44,687 bases of DNA from Coleophoma eucalyptorum. Lineage: Eukaryota > Ascomycota > Leotiomycetes > Helotiales > Dermateaceae. The stretch lies in assembly GCA_026120035.1 (NCBI GenBank), contig JALRME010000080.1, positions 1-44,687 of the forward strand, written 5' to 3'. This document shows, piece after piece, positions 30,848 through 41,645 of this stretch (position 1 is its first letter; each line of letters begins with the position of its first letter). Both the position numbers and the translations under genes were made by a program. Under the pieces are notes generated by a model, which did not search any database, was not told the DNA's origin, and was given only the letters and a program-made list of their open reading frames with translations.

Positions 30848-32206
30848 ATGATGCAACATCTGGCCCTCCTGCTTGCCGGTGCAGGCCTCGCTTTGGCCGC
30901 ACCCGCTCCTGCTCCTACTGCAGCCCCCAACCTCGCTGAGCGAGCTACCACTTGTACTTTCTCGGGCTCTTCGGGTTACTCCTTGGTCTCCAAGTCCAAG
31001 ACTTCCTGCTCCACCATCGTCCTCTCCGCCTTGACGGTGCCATCTGGTGTTACTTTGGATCTGACGGGCCTGAACTCAGGAACCAAGGTATGACAAGTCC
31101 ATCTCTCTCTTCGGTTACTCGGCGAGATCTGCTATATAATGGATGATCTGACCTTCTAGGTCATTTTCGAGGGCGAAACCACGTTTGCCTACGAGGAATG
31201 GTCGGGACCTCTGGTCTCCGTCTCAGGCACGGATCTTACCGTCAGTGGCGCCAGCGGTGCGACTCTGAACGGAAATGGTGCCAAATACTGGGACGGCGAG
31301 GGAAGTAGTGGTGGCAAGACCAAGCCCAAGTTCTTCTACGCCCACTCCATGAAGTCATCCACTATCGAGAACCTTGAAATTGTCAACGCCCCAGTCCAGG
31401 TCTTCAGCATCAACAGCTCCGAGGATCTTACTCTTACCGATGTCACCGTTGATAACTCCGATGGAGACTCCGAGGGTGCCAATACCGATTGCTTTGATAT
31501 CGGTTCCAGCACCACAATCACCATCACTGGTGCCAAGTGCTACAACCAAGATGACTGCGTTGCTATCAACTCTGGAACTGTAGGTTGCCTGGTCCCCCTT
31601 CGCTATATCTCCCTCCTAATCCGTCGCTATCGGGAATCAATAATTCTGACCAAATTCTTCCTAACAGGGTATCACATTCAGTGGCGGAGTCTGCTCTGGA
31701 GGCCACGGTCTTTCCATTGGTTCCGTAGGAGGCCGTAGTGACAACGTTGTCGAAACCGTTAACTTCAAGAGCTCCACTGTTGAAGGCTCCCAAAACGGTA
31801 CGTGAATCCTTGATCCGTCTATCACAACATATAACCTTGATTCAACATCGAAAAAGTTTGAAGTAATTCACTACTAATATTCTACACAGGTGTTCGCATC
31901 AAGACTATCTCTGGCGACACTGGAACCGTCAAGGGCATCACATACACCGACATCACCCTCTCCAAGATCACTAAATACGGCATCTATGTCACTCAAGCAT
32001 ATGACGGCACCAAGGCTACGACCGGCGTCCCCATTACCAACTTCATCCTCGACGGTGTCACCGGAACGGTGGAATCCAGCGCTTACGAAAAGTACATCGA
32101 CTGCGGCAGCGGAAGTTGCTCCGACTGGACCTGGACCGATGTCTCCGTCACTGGAAGTAGCAAGAGCAACTACTGCGAGAACGTCCCCAGCGGAATCTCA
32201 TGCTAA
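30848..32206 (+). CDS. Endopolygalacturonase, glycoside hydrolase family 28
   Basis: Model: join(30848..31087, 31160..31579, 31668..31797, 31890..32206), 368 aa, with introns of 72, 88 and 92 nt. A signal peptide ([15 protein letters not shown]) and a Pro/Ala-rich propeptide ending near LAER precede the mature chain starting [11 protein letters not shown]. All four GH28 signatures are present: NTD at 188-190, QDD at 210-212, GHG around His233 ([13 protein letters not shown]), and RIK at 266-268. These carry the three catalytic Asp and substrate-binding His, Arg and Lys. The enzyme hydrolyses internal alpha-1,4 bonds in pectate outside the cell. The C-terminus ([10 protein letters not shown]) is complete, with paired Cys. 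A second ATG at 30851 is equally possible. It is one of the few wholly intact genes here and points to a life on plant tissue. Confidence 0.95.
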
Positions 32207-32494
32207 ATCAGCGAGGGCGAAAAGCGTTGCCTTCCCGACAAGAATTCAGGAGTGGTCTGTCTGGGACAGAAGCTCACAGCTACTTCGAAACTACTCATAA
32301 CCATACCTCTTCATTCTCTGTTAACAACCAACCTCTGTTCATGTACATAGCTTTAATTACGTTCGCTAGGCTCATGTAGTGTATAAATTAAATATCCTCG
32401 AGTAATAAAGAAATGCATTTCGTTTCAAGTTTTACATTGATTACTTCTAGACAGGGCAGTAAGGAGCTCAGCGAGCCAAACTTTGGGATACCTA

Positions 32495-32857
32495 CTATGG
32501 GCAACATGCAAATGCTGTTTCTCCAGCCATCAAAGTAAACTGCGGAGTCCAGGAATCATAAACTCCTGAAGTAGAAGTAACAGCAGCATAATATCCAGCT
32601 GGACAATTACTCCTAGGTGAGTAGAAGCCCCACCATCTAAATGGGGTTGTCGGCGATGGGGCACCTGAAGTTGTCGTCAGCCAGCACGATGTCGCGTCTA
32701 CTGGCAATATGCTGTGCGACAATCCGGAGCATGACTGGCCCATCCATCCGACATGGGAGGCGTCGTTTCTCACCACGACGAGCGAACATGACGGTGACGG
32801 AGTGAATACCGCGGTAAGCGGACCAAGATTAGCTCGTGGGGCGGTGGTTTCGGCCAT
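32495..32857 (-). pseudogene. Truncated fungal cell-surface protein, N-terminal part
   Basis: From Met at 32857 (MAETTAPRANLGPLTAVFTP) the 120 codons show the pattern of a large fungal surface-protein group: LTAVFTPxxSC near the N-terminus, a central W-W-G-F-YSPxxNCPAGYYA segment, and ETAFACCP. In that group the CCP motif is normally followed by more Cys-rich sequence, a stalk and a transmembrane helix. Here two stops follow CCP at once and nothing matching is found in the 290 bp up to the polygalacturonase, so the gene is cut short. Function unknown. Confidence 0.55.
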
Positions 32858-32872
32858 CACTAACGCCTGCAA

Positions 32873-34281
32873 AGGGTAGCTAGAAAGAGGATAGGTAGTT
32901 ATAGTAATAGAAGTACAAGCTAAGTATACGGCCTAATATCTAGGCGGTAGTTGGAAAACAGAGTACGAATAAAGCAGATACGATTAGTACTAATAAATAA
33001 GGATAATTCTACTAGGCACTTATAGCTCTTTGCTTTCGACTTATGCGGCTCTTATCCTAGAAGCCTATACGTCCTATTACAACTCTAGAGTTATATTAGA
33101 CCAATAACCATCTTGGTATGTATGTCAGCTTTCGAAGCCCCCAACGCCATAATTGAGGGGCAACCATTTTTGAGGGGGGACACTAAAAATATATGCGGGG
33201 CCTAGTCTCCTCTACACTTAGAAAACCTCAAGGCTGTACTATAGTCAAGAGAGATGAGTGGAGAGACAAGATAGTCATGATACTAATAAAACTATTTTGG
33301 TATCGCTCCTCGTCTCACGAGCAATAACCACCCTCTATCCCAATAATATTCTACGTACCTTTGTATAATACGCTTTGTAGCCCTTAGCTCTAACCCCTCT
33401 ACTCCTCCATAGCTCCAAGCGGGTGGGGTCATACAGCCAAGATTGTCCTGTCATGGATTGGAGGTGAACACTATCTTATCCTCGTTGTTGTAATACAGAT
33501 TCTTAGGGGCTAGCTTATAGGTAGGGAAATATGTTGTATTGGGTAAGGTAAAATTACGCTATAAATTATACTAATATATATAGCGGTTTTGCTATCTCAT
33601 ATCGTCCTCATAAGTCAAGCGATTAAGTTTCATTAATCAGCAACTTGCAATAAGGATCATTAAGATGTCAACCCCGTGCACGTCATTGCCGCCACTACTT
33701 GTCGCAGAGAGCTGCTGGAAGAACCCGCTACAAATTTCCGCGTGGTTTCACACTCGACTGGCCGCAAAATACCCACGGTAGAAGAGGCGCTTGTGTATAA
33801 ACTCTGCGGTATTATAACGCGACCTCCCGCCCTTGATCTATAATCTTGGTCGTTCTATCACATCTTTATCCGTTTTCTTAGCTCAATATAAATTTACACC
33901 TCCAGTCAGTAATCAACTTGACAGGCGTGCACGGGCTCGGACTAGCAGAATTGTATTACAATCTGCTACGAATTAATATAGTAAGGTAGATGTCGCGGAA
34001 TTCGCTCCATGGGGCTGAGTTTGCGGTGCGAGTTTGGTATGTACGGCTGTAGCTGCGTAGCACTGGCTACGTCACATCGTATGAATAGCTTGCGACCACA
34101 CAGAATGATATCGGATCTTCACCGTGATGGTATCGCAGAGAAGTACATAGAAAAATGGCCGTGTTAGATTACAGTCTAGTTTCGATGTCAAGCGCAATTC
34201 TGTTATACTTTAATGGAGGCCGCCAAGGTGTTGTGAGTTACTTCGGGGTGTACGAATGGCAAAGGAGCTAAAGCGTCAACG
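32873..34281. other. AT-rich decayed region, no gene recognised
   Basis: Long stops in all frames, AT-rich with many TA steps, and a few GC-richer islands at about 33130-33180 and 33400-33460. It looks like old transposon DNA, but I could identify no termini or coding motif. Confidence 0.4.
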
Positions 34282-34501
34282 CTAAGAATGGTTAACCGAG
34301 TTGGTGAATTTTTCAACTCCAGGTTCTGCCTTTAGATTATAACATTGGAGACGTGTAAAATTGCGAGTGGGAGGAAATTTATCGAGTCGAGTCTGCAGGA
34401 GCGCTGCAAATTCAAGCCCAGGACTGTGTCTCTGTCCAATGTTACACGGCCAGTTGTGGACTTCAGAGGCCCTCCGAATACCATCATCTCTTGCCATAGA
34501 T

Positions 34502-35707
34502 TCAAAATCCGTTTTCTGAACAGGGGTCAAGCGTCTCCATTCGGTGCTTATAGTTTCTATGATACATTAGCATCTGCAAACGGTTGCTTGTGTGTATTTG
34601 CTGACTCATGTTGAATTGGCCGGTTTCTTTTCTTAAATGCATTGTGAGAAAATTCTGTGGTGATCTTTTGCCTTTGGGTTTCAGAGGAATAGGCACAGTC
34701 CTGTTCATAATTGGTCTTAGTGGGAAAACCACTTGTTTGGTGGGATTACTCACGTTGCTGTAAAACCTGCGGCGATAATTCCGTGGGGATTTGGTGGTTG
34801 CAAAGCTAACATTGGTTTAGGGCTTGTTCGTTGATAATCTTGCTCCGTTGGTAAATTAGAATCGGTCATTTTGCGGGTGAAACCATGGCCAAGTACACTG
34901 GAATGGCCAAGATGCTTTGCGAAACGGGATGCTTTGACAGATCCTACAGATTCAGGGTCCACCTTTGTAATTCTTGTACCCCAACTAGTCGAGGAAGAGG
35001 GCACATAATTTTGACCATTACCACCCTCCAAGGTCGAAGAAGGATTAAAGTATTGGCGCTGAAGCTTACCATGAGCAGAGTCAAATGTCATGCCTTCACC
35101 ACCGTGGGACGGATTTCCATCATGATCAAGTTTTGACCTAAGCCCCGACAAATTGTAGTTTGGACCTTGTTCTCTGTTGATTTCTCTTGTGCTGCGAGCG
35201 TAACGCCCCTGGTCGAAATCGTACCCATCTCGCCGTTGCTCTTTGTGCATGGATGGTGCTGCCTGGATACGGTCTTGATCTACGACGAGGGGGGCAGGGT
35301 ACCGCATAGCCTGGTGCTGCTCTTTGAGGATGTAGTCTTTTGGTGTCTTGCCTGAAACATTCTCCGTGCAAGCGCGGTCTCGAACATCCATCCTTAGGCG
35401 CTTTGATGGGTTTCTTCCATATCTGACTGGCAATTTCTCACGTTCGTCGGCTTCGGAGCTGAAATTCGAGAAGTGCTTCATGTGTCTGAGTGGTGATAGG
35501 TCTGGAGGATCATCCCTGATGAAAGAATCTTCATAAACTGGCCCCTTATGCTCTTCATCTTTTGGACCAACGCGATATTGCATCAGATTACGACCCAGAG
35601 GGAGCTTTCCAGGGTTGTCACTGTTAGAAATAATAGTCAGTGTAGATCGATACCTCTATGTAGCACTACATACATTGAGAGGCAGCCTTGCCATTTCTAC
35701 GTTCCAT
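34502..35707 (-). CDS. Unrecognised spliced hydrophilic protein
   Basis: Model on the minus strand: exons 35707..35670, 35620..34754 and 34700..34502, 367 aa. The second intron (GTGAGT, 53 nt) and the acceptor TTTCTAACAG of the first are good sites; the first donor (GTAGTG) is weaker. The product is highly hydrophilic, rich in Asp, Arg, Ser, Gly and His, with no signal peptide or membrane helix, so it is likely disordered and intracellular. Basic patches such as RNPSKRLRMDVRDR and LKPKGKRSP could act in nuclear import. Past the stop, another frame continues with plausible coding sequence (KTDFESMARDDGIRR, to 34282), which suggests a frameshift or one more exon. No family recognised. Confidence 0.5.
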
Positions 35708-35751
35708 GATTGGAGTCTTTCGTTGGCAGAGAATCTTTGGCAGTGTGAAAA

Positions 35752-35836
35752 AGGTTCAATGTAGAATAGATAGAAGATGTCGTGTATGCGCAATGAAGAT
35801 GGAAGGTTCAATGCAGAATAGATAAAAGATGTTGTG
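35752..35836. repeat. Tandem-like duplication upstream of divergent ORFs
   Basis: The segment starting AGGTTCAATGTAGAATAGAT at 35752 recurs at 35804 as AGGTTCAATGCAGAATAGAT, and the homology runs for about 33 bp with few changes. Period 52 bp. It lies between divergently oriented ORFs. Confidence 0.7.
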
Positions 35837-35946
35837 GAATAAGTCGAAAGACGGGAGTTAAGGACTGATTGACGAAGATATCAAGCGCCTGATCAAAGAT
35901 ATACTAGACAACTATGAACTTCACGAGGAATCTCCGGAAAATGTGA

Positions 35947-36483
35947 ATGTCAAGGGAAGTTTCTAAGGGATACTTGGATACGAGAAATAGACATTTTATC
36001 AAAGAAGCACCAAAGTCGGAAAGACAACTTTCAAAGCTCAGAAGACATCAAGCGCTCCTCCTGACCACGATGCTGGATGTGAATGACAAGCTGGATGCAA
36101 AAAGATTAGACGCTATGGATGTCGGAAAGCAGGCGTGGAAGCTAGCCCAAAATCGATTAAGGGAGAGGCTGTGGAAATCACAGATTTGTGGGCGAAATTG
36201 GAACAGGTCAGAGTCTTCAGTAACAAAGTTACTAACAATGAGATCCGCAAAGTCAGGGGAAAACACGGCCAGGAAGTTACGTAATATCAAGCTGAAATCG
36301 AAGAACGCCACAAGACAACCCGCGACCGAACCAGACGGATTTCTGGATAAGTCTGATACAGAGCTGGGCGTGCTGAAGTCCACTGAGTCGCACAATGATG
36401 ATGACATGGTACTCGATGAAGGCACTGCTTCGGAAATTGAAGAAGAAATTAAATGGCATAACAGCATCCGGCTACAGTTCTGA
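35947..36483 (+). CDS. Hypothetical charged coiled-coil-like protein
   Basis: 178 codons. The N-terminal part (ERQLSKLRRHQALLLTTML, DKLDAKRLDAM) looks helical and charged; the C-terminal part is acidic (DDDMVLDEGTASEIEEEIKWH). Between about 36170 and 36285 another frame carries a better coiled-coil sequence (AVEITDLWAKLEQVRVFSNK), so two compensating frameshifts may sit here. Upstream of the ATG, 35890-35984, a third frame is also protein-like (DEDIKRLIKDILDNYELHEE). It may be a decaying gene. No family recognised. Confidence 0.35.
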   Translation: MSREVSKGYLDTRNRHFIKEAPKSERQLSKLRRHQALLLTTMLDVNDKLDAKRLDAMDVGKQAWKLAQNRLRERLWKSQICGRNWNRSESSVTKLLTMRSAKSGENTARKLRNIKLKSKNATRQPATEPDGFLDKSDTELGVLKSTESHNDDDMVLDEGTASEIEEEIKWHNSIRLQF

Positions 36484-36672
36484 TTAAGCCACAACAATTC
36501 ATGGGTACGTGTGGGGCAAAATCACGGACATAGACAGTCAGGATGCTTTAATCGTAGCATTAAGATTCAGAAGGAGCTTGTGCAAAATCAATTACATGGT
36601 TATTTTGCGACCGAGCTTAAAGTTTGCGGAGGGTACTTAAGTGTCCAGGAAAATTACATTACCTCTATATCT

Positions 36673-37508
36673 TCAGCTTTTGAGCTGTTGTAGTAGGAGC
36701 TCTGAGCCATGGAAAGCAAGAGGCTAGCAATATACGGATCGAACTCCAGTTTCGACATACTTCGTATTAACTCATCCGCCGTCCTCGCTGGTAGATGTCT
36801 AAGTGCTCTGTCTCTCTTGTCAGACACCCAAGTCCTATCTACGAGTGCGAAAACTGGCTTCAGAGTCGCCGTTGAACGAATCAGAATCGGGCATGGAGTC
36901 GATGCAACTGGTTTGCCATCTAGTAGTAGGCGTATTGGGACGCTGGTACTATTAGCCTGTTTTCTTGTTTTTTTCGATAGGTCCTTTGCTTATGTTCCCA
37001 CGTACCTACTCCGTCTCAATGTCGAGCTTTCTTTGGCTGTTATAATATTGAACAAGTGCCTTGCAGCCTCGTCTCTGGACCTTCGTATAGGTGCGTATCT
37101 AAACACGCCGAGTGCGTTGAGAATACGATCATCTACTATCGCCACGATGCCCAAATTACCGGGACTGTTAAGACACGATTCGCTATCCAGAGGATTTGGT
37201 AGTGGCACGACGTCGCAATCGATAAGCTCTAGTAGTTCAGGTCCCCAATGTAAGGGTCCGACATAGCAGGACGACTGCGTGAGTAGTCGTTGGCGAAAGG
37301 AGCCTGGCTCACGAACGCGAGAGTGGGATCTTGACCTTCGACATGTAGAGTGGCTATTCAGATAATCTCCGATGTGGTTGTGTTTGGAACTTGTGTTATC
37401 GTTTGTTATTTCTCGATTCAGCTTCGCGATGACGATGCGGGAGCAAGGAAGAAGTGTTCCTCGATACCGAGGACGTGGACGCGCTAACACCATCCGACAG
37501 TATTTCAT
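36673..37508 (-). pseudogene. Unrecognised minus-strand gene remnant
   Basis: Two linked stretches. From 37508 one frame includes GPLHWGPELLELIDCDVV and LGIVAIVDDRILNALGVF. After about 37007 a different frame runs open for some 110 codons to a TGA at 36675-36673, with STSVPIRLLLDGKPVAS, VFALVDRTWVSDKRDRA and LEFDPYIASLAFHGSELLLQ. Acceptor-like sites exist (GTGTTTAG at about 37100, GGAGTAG at about 37007), so it may be spliced. I do not recognise the family. The plus-strand ORF at 36709-37266 is its shadow. Confidence 0.4.
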
Positions 37509-37878
37509 CAGGTCATATGTATCAGACCTCCTGACACATAAAACTACCCTCGTTGCTGGCGTTATCTACATTCGAAAAGTTCAAAGCATGCATCTTCCAA
37601 TGTTTTCACCATCGACACGAAAGCTATACCTGCAGGCGTGGACGCAGGGTGCCGCTCAGCAGTATTGGACAGTTGAGAAAGATCGGAGTATCATTTGCCC
37701 TCTGGCAGGATACGATACAATGACTCACTTCCAACTGGGCGAACTAATCAAAGAATTTTGCAACTGGGCATTCAACGTTGCTGTCCTTGCTACGGCGATA
37801 GTGTTTGGTATCCGGGCACCATTGTCATATAATGTCACTCTGGTTGGCAGCAACGGCAACAATGCATCGTCGAAGTTG

Positions 37879-37902
37879 ATGCTCAGTGCAATGCTCAGTG
37901 CA
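37879..37902. repeat. 12-bp tandem repeat, two copies
   Basis: ATGCTCAGTGCA twice in a row, followed by ATGC. It lies where competing plus-strand frames give Cys-rich (QCNAQCNA) or Met/Ser-rich (MLSAMLSAM) reading. Confidence 0.85.
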
Positions 37903-37956
37903 ATGCAAGCGGCTAGTAGGCATCGGTCGTAGCAAGCAAACAAAGCACAATGCTGA

Positions 37957-38398
37957 GTGCTATGGGCAACCGGATCGGTGCAATCAGGCAGCTCCGGCTT
38001 GTGGAGTTCTGTGCGACACAAACCGTGCGTATTCTCTTTTTACATCACACATCAACGGGTAGTAGATATTCTGACAAGTGATAGACTGTCAGAGCCTGCC
38101 AAGCATTCGCCAGTGAAATTGACCTGCCAGGCCTATCACTAATCTCGCATTTACGACTATCACGCCAACTTTAAGTTCATTCCGTTCTGCACCAAGTACG
38201 ACTATTACTCAGGCTTCCAGTTTATTCAGCACCACAGCTGCAGCAACTCCAGCGGGTTCTAGTCAAGCTTCAAGGCCGTCAGTACACCTCTCTGTGTCCC
38301 CAGTTCTCGGTATTGTTTTTGGGGGGCTTGTGGCCCTTGGATGGCTCATTGGCGCATATCTATTCCTATCACGAAGACACCGAAGGCGGTTGATGTAA
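37957..38398 (+). pseudogene. C-terminal stalk and membrane helix of a surface protein
   Basis: Exons 37957..38024 and 38131..38398, with a 106-nt GTGCGT..CCAG intron, read in frame: ATGSVQSGSSGLWSSVRHK, then TITPTLSSFRSAPSTTI and a Ser/Thr/Ala stalk, a helix (SPVLGIVFGGLVALGWLIGAY) and a short basic end (RRHRRRLM, TAA at 38396-38398). This is the tail of a type I surface protein. Upstream, 37400-37950, protein-like pieces appear in several frames, including RCCPCYGDSVWYPGT and HNAECYGQPDRCNQAAPACG, so a Cys-rich ectodomain was probably present but is broken. I cannot name the family. Confidence 0.45.
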
Positions 38399-39996
38399 AA
38401 ACTTAGACTCACGGTATCAATTTCTTTTAGCTTTAACGTGGGACGGGGTTTTCAAGTTTTTGGGATTGAAGAGTCATACAAATTTTGAAAGGGAACATAG
38501 GAGTAAGCCTTGACACTATATGCTGTCTCCTTGATTAAGTCAAGGAGTATTAAGGTTCTTTGACCATCGAAAGCGTTTTTGTTACTCAAATTCCTACCAA
38601 TGGTATTCTGTGTTCTCCGTTTTCTTATTTACTTGCAGGGGAAATCAATTACATATGAATGTTGTTACAAGTGGTTCATAACCTACTCATAAATAGTAGC
38701 TCCATGACCAATCTGACTTTGGTGATTTGCAGTAAGCGAGCATAGGATAAGTATCTCTGCTTAGAGTCTCTATTAGTTACTTGTACGAAGCATAGACAGG
38801 CTGCTCTACTAGAATTTGGATAGCGAGATTTATATACGTACACACGTGAAGACGAAGCCAAGAGGGTGTTTCAATCCCCAGATATGTGCACAATAAACCA
38901 AGATATGGAATGATGAGATTTCCTGGACTTCAAGGGAAAAAATAGAATTTCGAGGTAATACCTTCTACTCCACAGTGGGGCCCATTCTCAGATTTATTAT
39001 GTTAGGCTGAGATAGAGGTTGAATAGAAGCGCCGTAGCAATGTAAGCGCATGTCTAGAAGAAAGGCTAGCATCTAAATATACACTAAAATTAAGGTAAAA
39101 ACCCATGATATCGCAATTTCCTATATGTATCATTGATTGTTCTGTGGAGTAGTTACCTTCTTGCACCCATCTCCACAGCCTCGCCAACAATCAAGGTAGG
39201 CATGGCCCCGACAACGATTTAAAGAAGCACTAAAAGGTCAGATAGAAAAACGAGAGACCAGCCTCAAATATCCGGTTTTTGGCAAAAGCCTAAGGCTTGT
39301 TTAATTTAATTTTTCGGGTTTGGGGTATTAAGACAAATCCCTCTGAATTCCGGATGGTGATAGGAAACGTCGATTAAGACCAACTTCCACCATGAAGGTT
39401 AATTATTCTTAGACCTCATAAACATGGCGTTCGAAATTGACAGCATGCATGGACAAAAAACATATAAAAGAAATATGCTGCTAGGATTGAGAGGGGTTGT
39501 ACCCGATCAAGATTATAAGCCGTAGCCTGATCAGTAAAGTACCTACAATACAGCAGCTCCCGTACCAATATTTCACGCTGCAAGGGGGTATTAGCCCGAC
39601 TGCGACTAATCATCGCCAACACACACATGCTAACACAGCATACTCGGGCGTTTATTCAGGCGGTCTTGCAGTGGCAAATGCCACTCTGTCATCTTACGCC
39701 AGCTGCATCCACGACGCGCAGGATGGCGTCGGCTATTGTTTGTGATTCGATCGTCAACTTTAAAGGCTTTGCTACTCGGTGTCAGTCAACCTGCCTGACT
39801 GCACCTTCTCATGTTGCATAGCCTTAGTGTGACAAGTCGGAAGTGGCAGACTTTTTGCAGTTGAGGCTCTGATCTGAGGAGTTCTGCCTGGGATGCGTAT
39901 GATGTCCAGATGCTTCGTCTCAAATAAAATTCCTCCGATCGCTTTATTTTCTTGTTCTGCATGTGTTCGGCAATTACACCCAAAAGAAACCACAAA
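38399..39996. other. Intergenic, no gene recognised
   Basis: Largely AT-rich without supported ORFs. A short Gly/Ala/Ser reading at 39635-39745 (TAYSGVYSGGLAVANATL) may be a relic of a secreted protein, but it is too short to call. Confidence 0.35.
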
Positions 39997-40907
39997 ATGA
40001 CTGGACGCAAGATTCTGGAAGCCCTTCGCTCGAGGCCCTCTGAAAATGGAGACCCGAGTTCATCGTCGAACATCACACCTACCTCATCGAGCAAGAGTGA
40101 CAATGTCGAATCATTTGGCTTGAAGCTCATACATGATGGGTCCTTATCTTCAGACGTCGAGTAGGTCTTTCGCCTTTTGTGGAGGCAGTACTGATGAGTT
40201 CGAAGTGTGGTGGCTATTCATGAGCTGAACGGACACCGGAGAGATACTTTCACGAGTCCGGGAACTCAAAAGTGCTGACTTGTTGACTTCCTGCCTAACG
40301 TCATTCCAAAAACTCGAATCCTCTCATACGGTTATGACGCGAACACAAACTCATCTCATCCAATTCCTCAGCAGACTGTGTACGACCATGGTCAGGATTT
40401 GGTCACAAAATTGGTTCGGCTACGCGATCGATCCGAAGTCTGTCAAACCTCACAAACTTTCAGGCTTCTGGCTGATGGGTAGTCTTTGTGAAGACAATTG
40501 AACGTCCAATTGTCTTCATTGCATACAGTCTAGGAGGAGTTGTGCTAAAAAGCGTTAGTGGTATGCCCGTGAGCATCTGTGCATTACTATCACTAACTGC
40601 GAAGGCATTGCTACACTCACACAATGTAACAGCCAGCCATCTGCCCCACTACCGATCGATCAAATCCTCTACGTATGCGATTCTCTTCGTGGCCCTCAAC
40701 AGGGTGTCGACTCCACAAGTATTGCCACATTTGCCCTGAATGTTGGATCAGTTTTCGTCCACACGAATTCGAAATATTACAAGGTTTTGAAGAGAGATTC
40801 GGATTGATTACAGCAAAAATTCTCTGAATATCTCTCCATCAGCATGGAATTTATCACCAAATGCTTCAATAAAACAAAGAAAACTCCAACTAAAGGGCGG
40901 ACCCCGT
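39997..40907 (+). pseudogene. Lipase-like (DUF676/alpha-beta hydrolase) N-terminal domain of an NLR-type protein
   Basis: From MTGRKILEALRSRPS the frame crosses a 45-nt intron (40161..40205) to VVAIHELNGHRRDTF, then LPNVIPKTRILSYGYDANT, a 56-nt intron (40438..40493), then RPIVFIAYSLGGVVLKS, a 51-nt intron (40554..40604), then LLHSHN and HYRSIKSSTYAILF, GPQQGVDSTSIATFALN and SDxLQQKFSEYLSISMEFITK. This order of VHGLxG, ILSYGYDA, AYSLGG (nucleophile elbow with Ser) and GTPQQG-like motifs is the N-terminal hydrolase domain found in many fungal NACHT/ankyrin/TPR proteins. Breaks: a stop with frame change near 40275, a shift near 40695 and a TGA where Trp is expected at 40805-40807. No NACHT or repeat domain follows. 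Confidence 0.75.
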
Positions 40908-40930
40908 GACTTTACCTTTCCCCTTCACAA

Positions 40931-40947
40931 TCGGGCCGAAGGCCCGA
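40931..40947. repeat. Short perfect hairpin
   Basis: TCGGGCC-GAA-GGCCCGA, stem of seven. It lies just past the broken hydrolase domain. No known role. Confidence 0.6.
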
Positions 40948-41101
40948 CAAAAGACAAGAATAAATCATAACAGTTGATCTGCCCATTAATATATCATCAA
41001 TCTGACGTTACAATATACGTAAGCCCACATACCCTATTTGTTACGTCCCTGTGCCTATGAGCGGTAGAGTATGCTTTTTCAGTGTGGGGTGAGGTAGGGG
41101 C

Positions 41102-41362
41102 TTATGAACTATGCGAATTCCTTCTATAGAAAACAACTTTAGGATAAACAAAATATTGATGAATAGTAGAAGCACGTAACTGATTCAGATCAAGTCCAGG
41201 TGTGAAATGAGTGATTGAAGTTGAGCACGAAGCTCCTATCTGCTTGAGGACTTCGTATTCTTCTACAGTGATCTCATGGTTTCGCTTAATTATCGACTCA
41301 ATGTTCAGGTGGTCATACATCCAAAGGTGGGATGTAACATCAAGGCACAAATAAAACATCAA
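41102..41362 (-). CDS. Unrecognised short ORF, possible gene fragment
   Basis: 86 codons with YDHLNIESIIKRNHEI, VEEYEVLKQIGASCS and THFTPGLDL. The E..vLkqigascs..ThftPgl pattern slightly resembles the N-lobe of kinase-like fungal proteins (an E-x-x-x-L helix then C-S/T-x-T-P), but no catalytic loop is seen. Probably a remnant. About 290 bp separate it from the end of the CmcJ-family gene, on the same strand. Confidence 0.25.
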   Translation of the reverse strand: MMFYLCLDVTSHLWMYDHLNIESIIKRNHEITVEEYEVLKQIGASCSTSITHFTPGLDLNQLRASTIHQYFVYPKVVFYRRNSHSS

Positions 41363-41645
41363 TTCTAGTATCTCAATGCGCTCGCTAGAGACCTGTCGAT
41401 TTTCAAGTTTATAAGGGAGGCTTTTGATATGTTTGAAATACTCGAGATAACTGATTGTTGACAGCGATTCCTTTCAAAGTCCCATTATACGTCTTACAAC
41501 TATAGGCTAGCATATAATTCTTGCGGTAAGGTTAAACAACAAGGCTAAGGAGTATGTGTGTAACATCAGGAAATTAGGTGGAAACATGTCTCTGTTCGGC
41601 TCTCTGGGAAACCATTCTCTTAAATTAAAAAACTGCTCGATTCCT

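Noticed and set aside
33280..33320. TTTTGGTATCGCTCC, resembling a Copia primer-binding site
   Set aside because: No adjoining LTR end or gag/pol sequence could be found, so the match is too short to use.
36048..36497. 149-codon minus-strand ORF, Ser/Phe-rich
   Set aside because: Complement of the charged 178-codon plus-strand ORF; the Ser/Phe richness comes from reading Glu/Lys codons backwards.
36709..37266. 185-codon plus-strand ORF
   Set aside because: Opposite-strand reading of the minus-strand remnant, whose frame to 36673 is much more protein-like.
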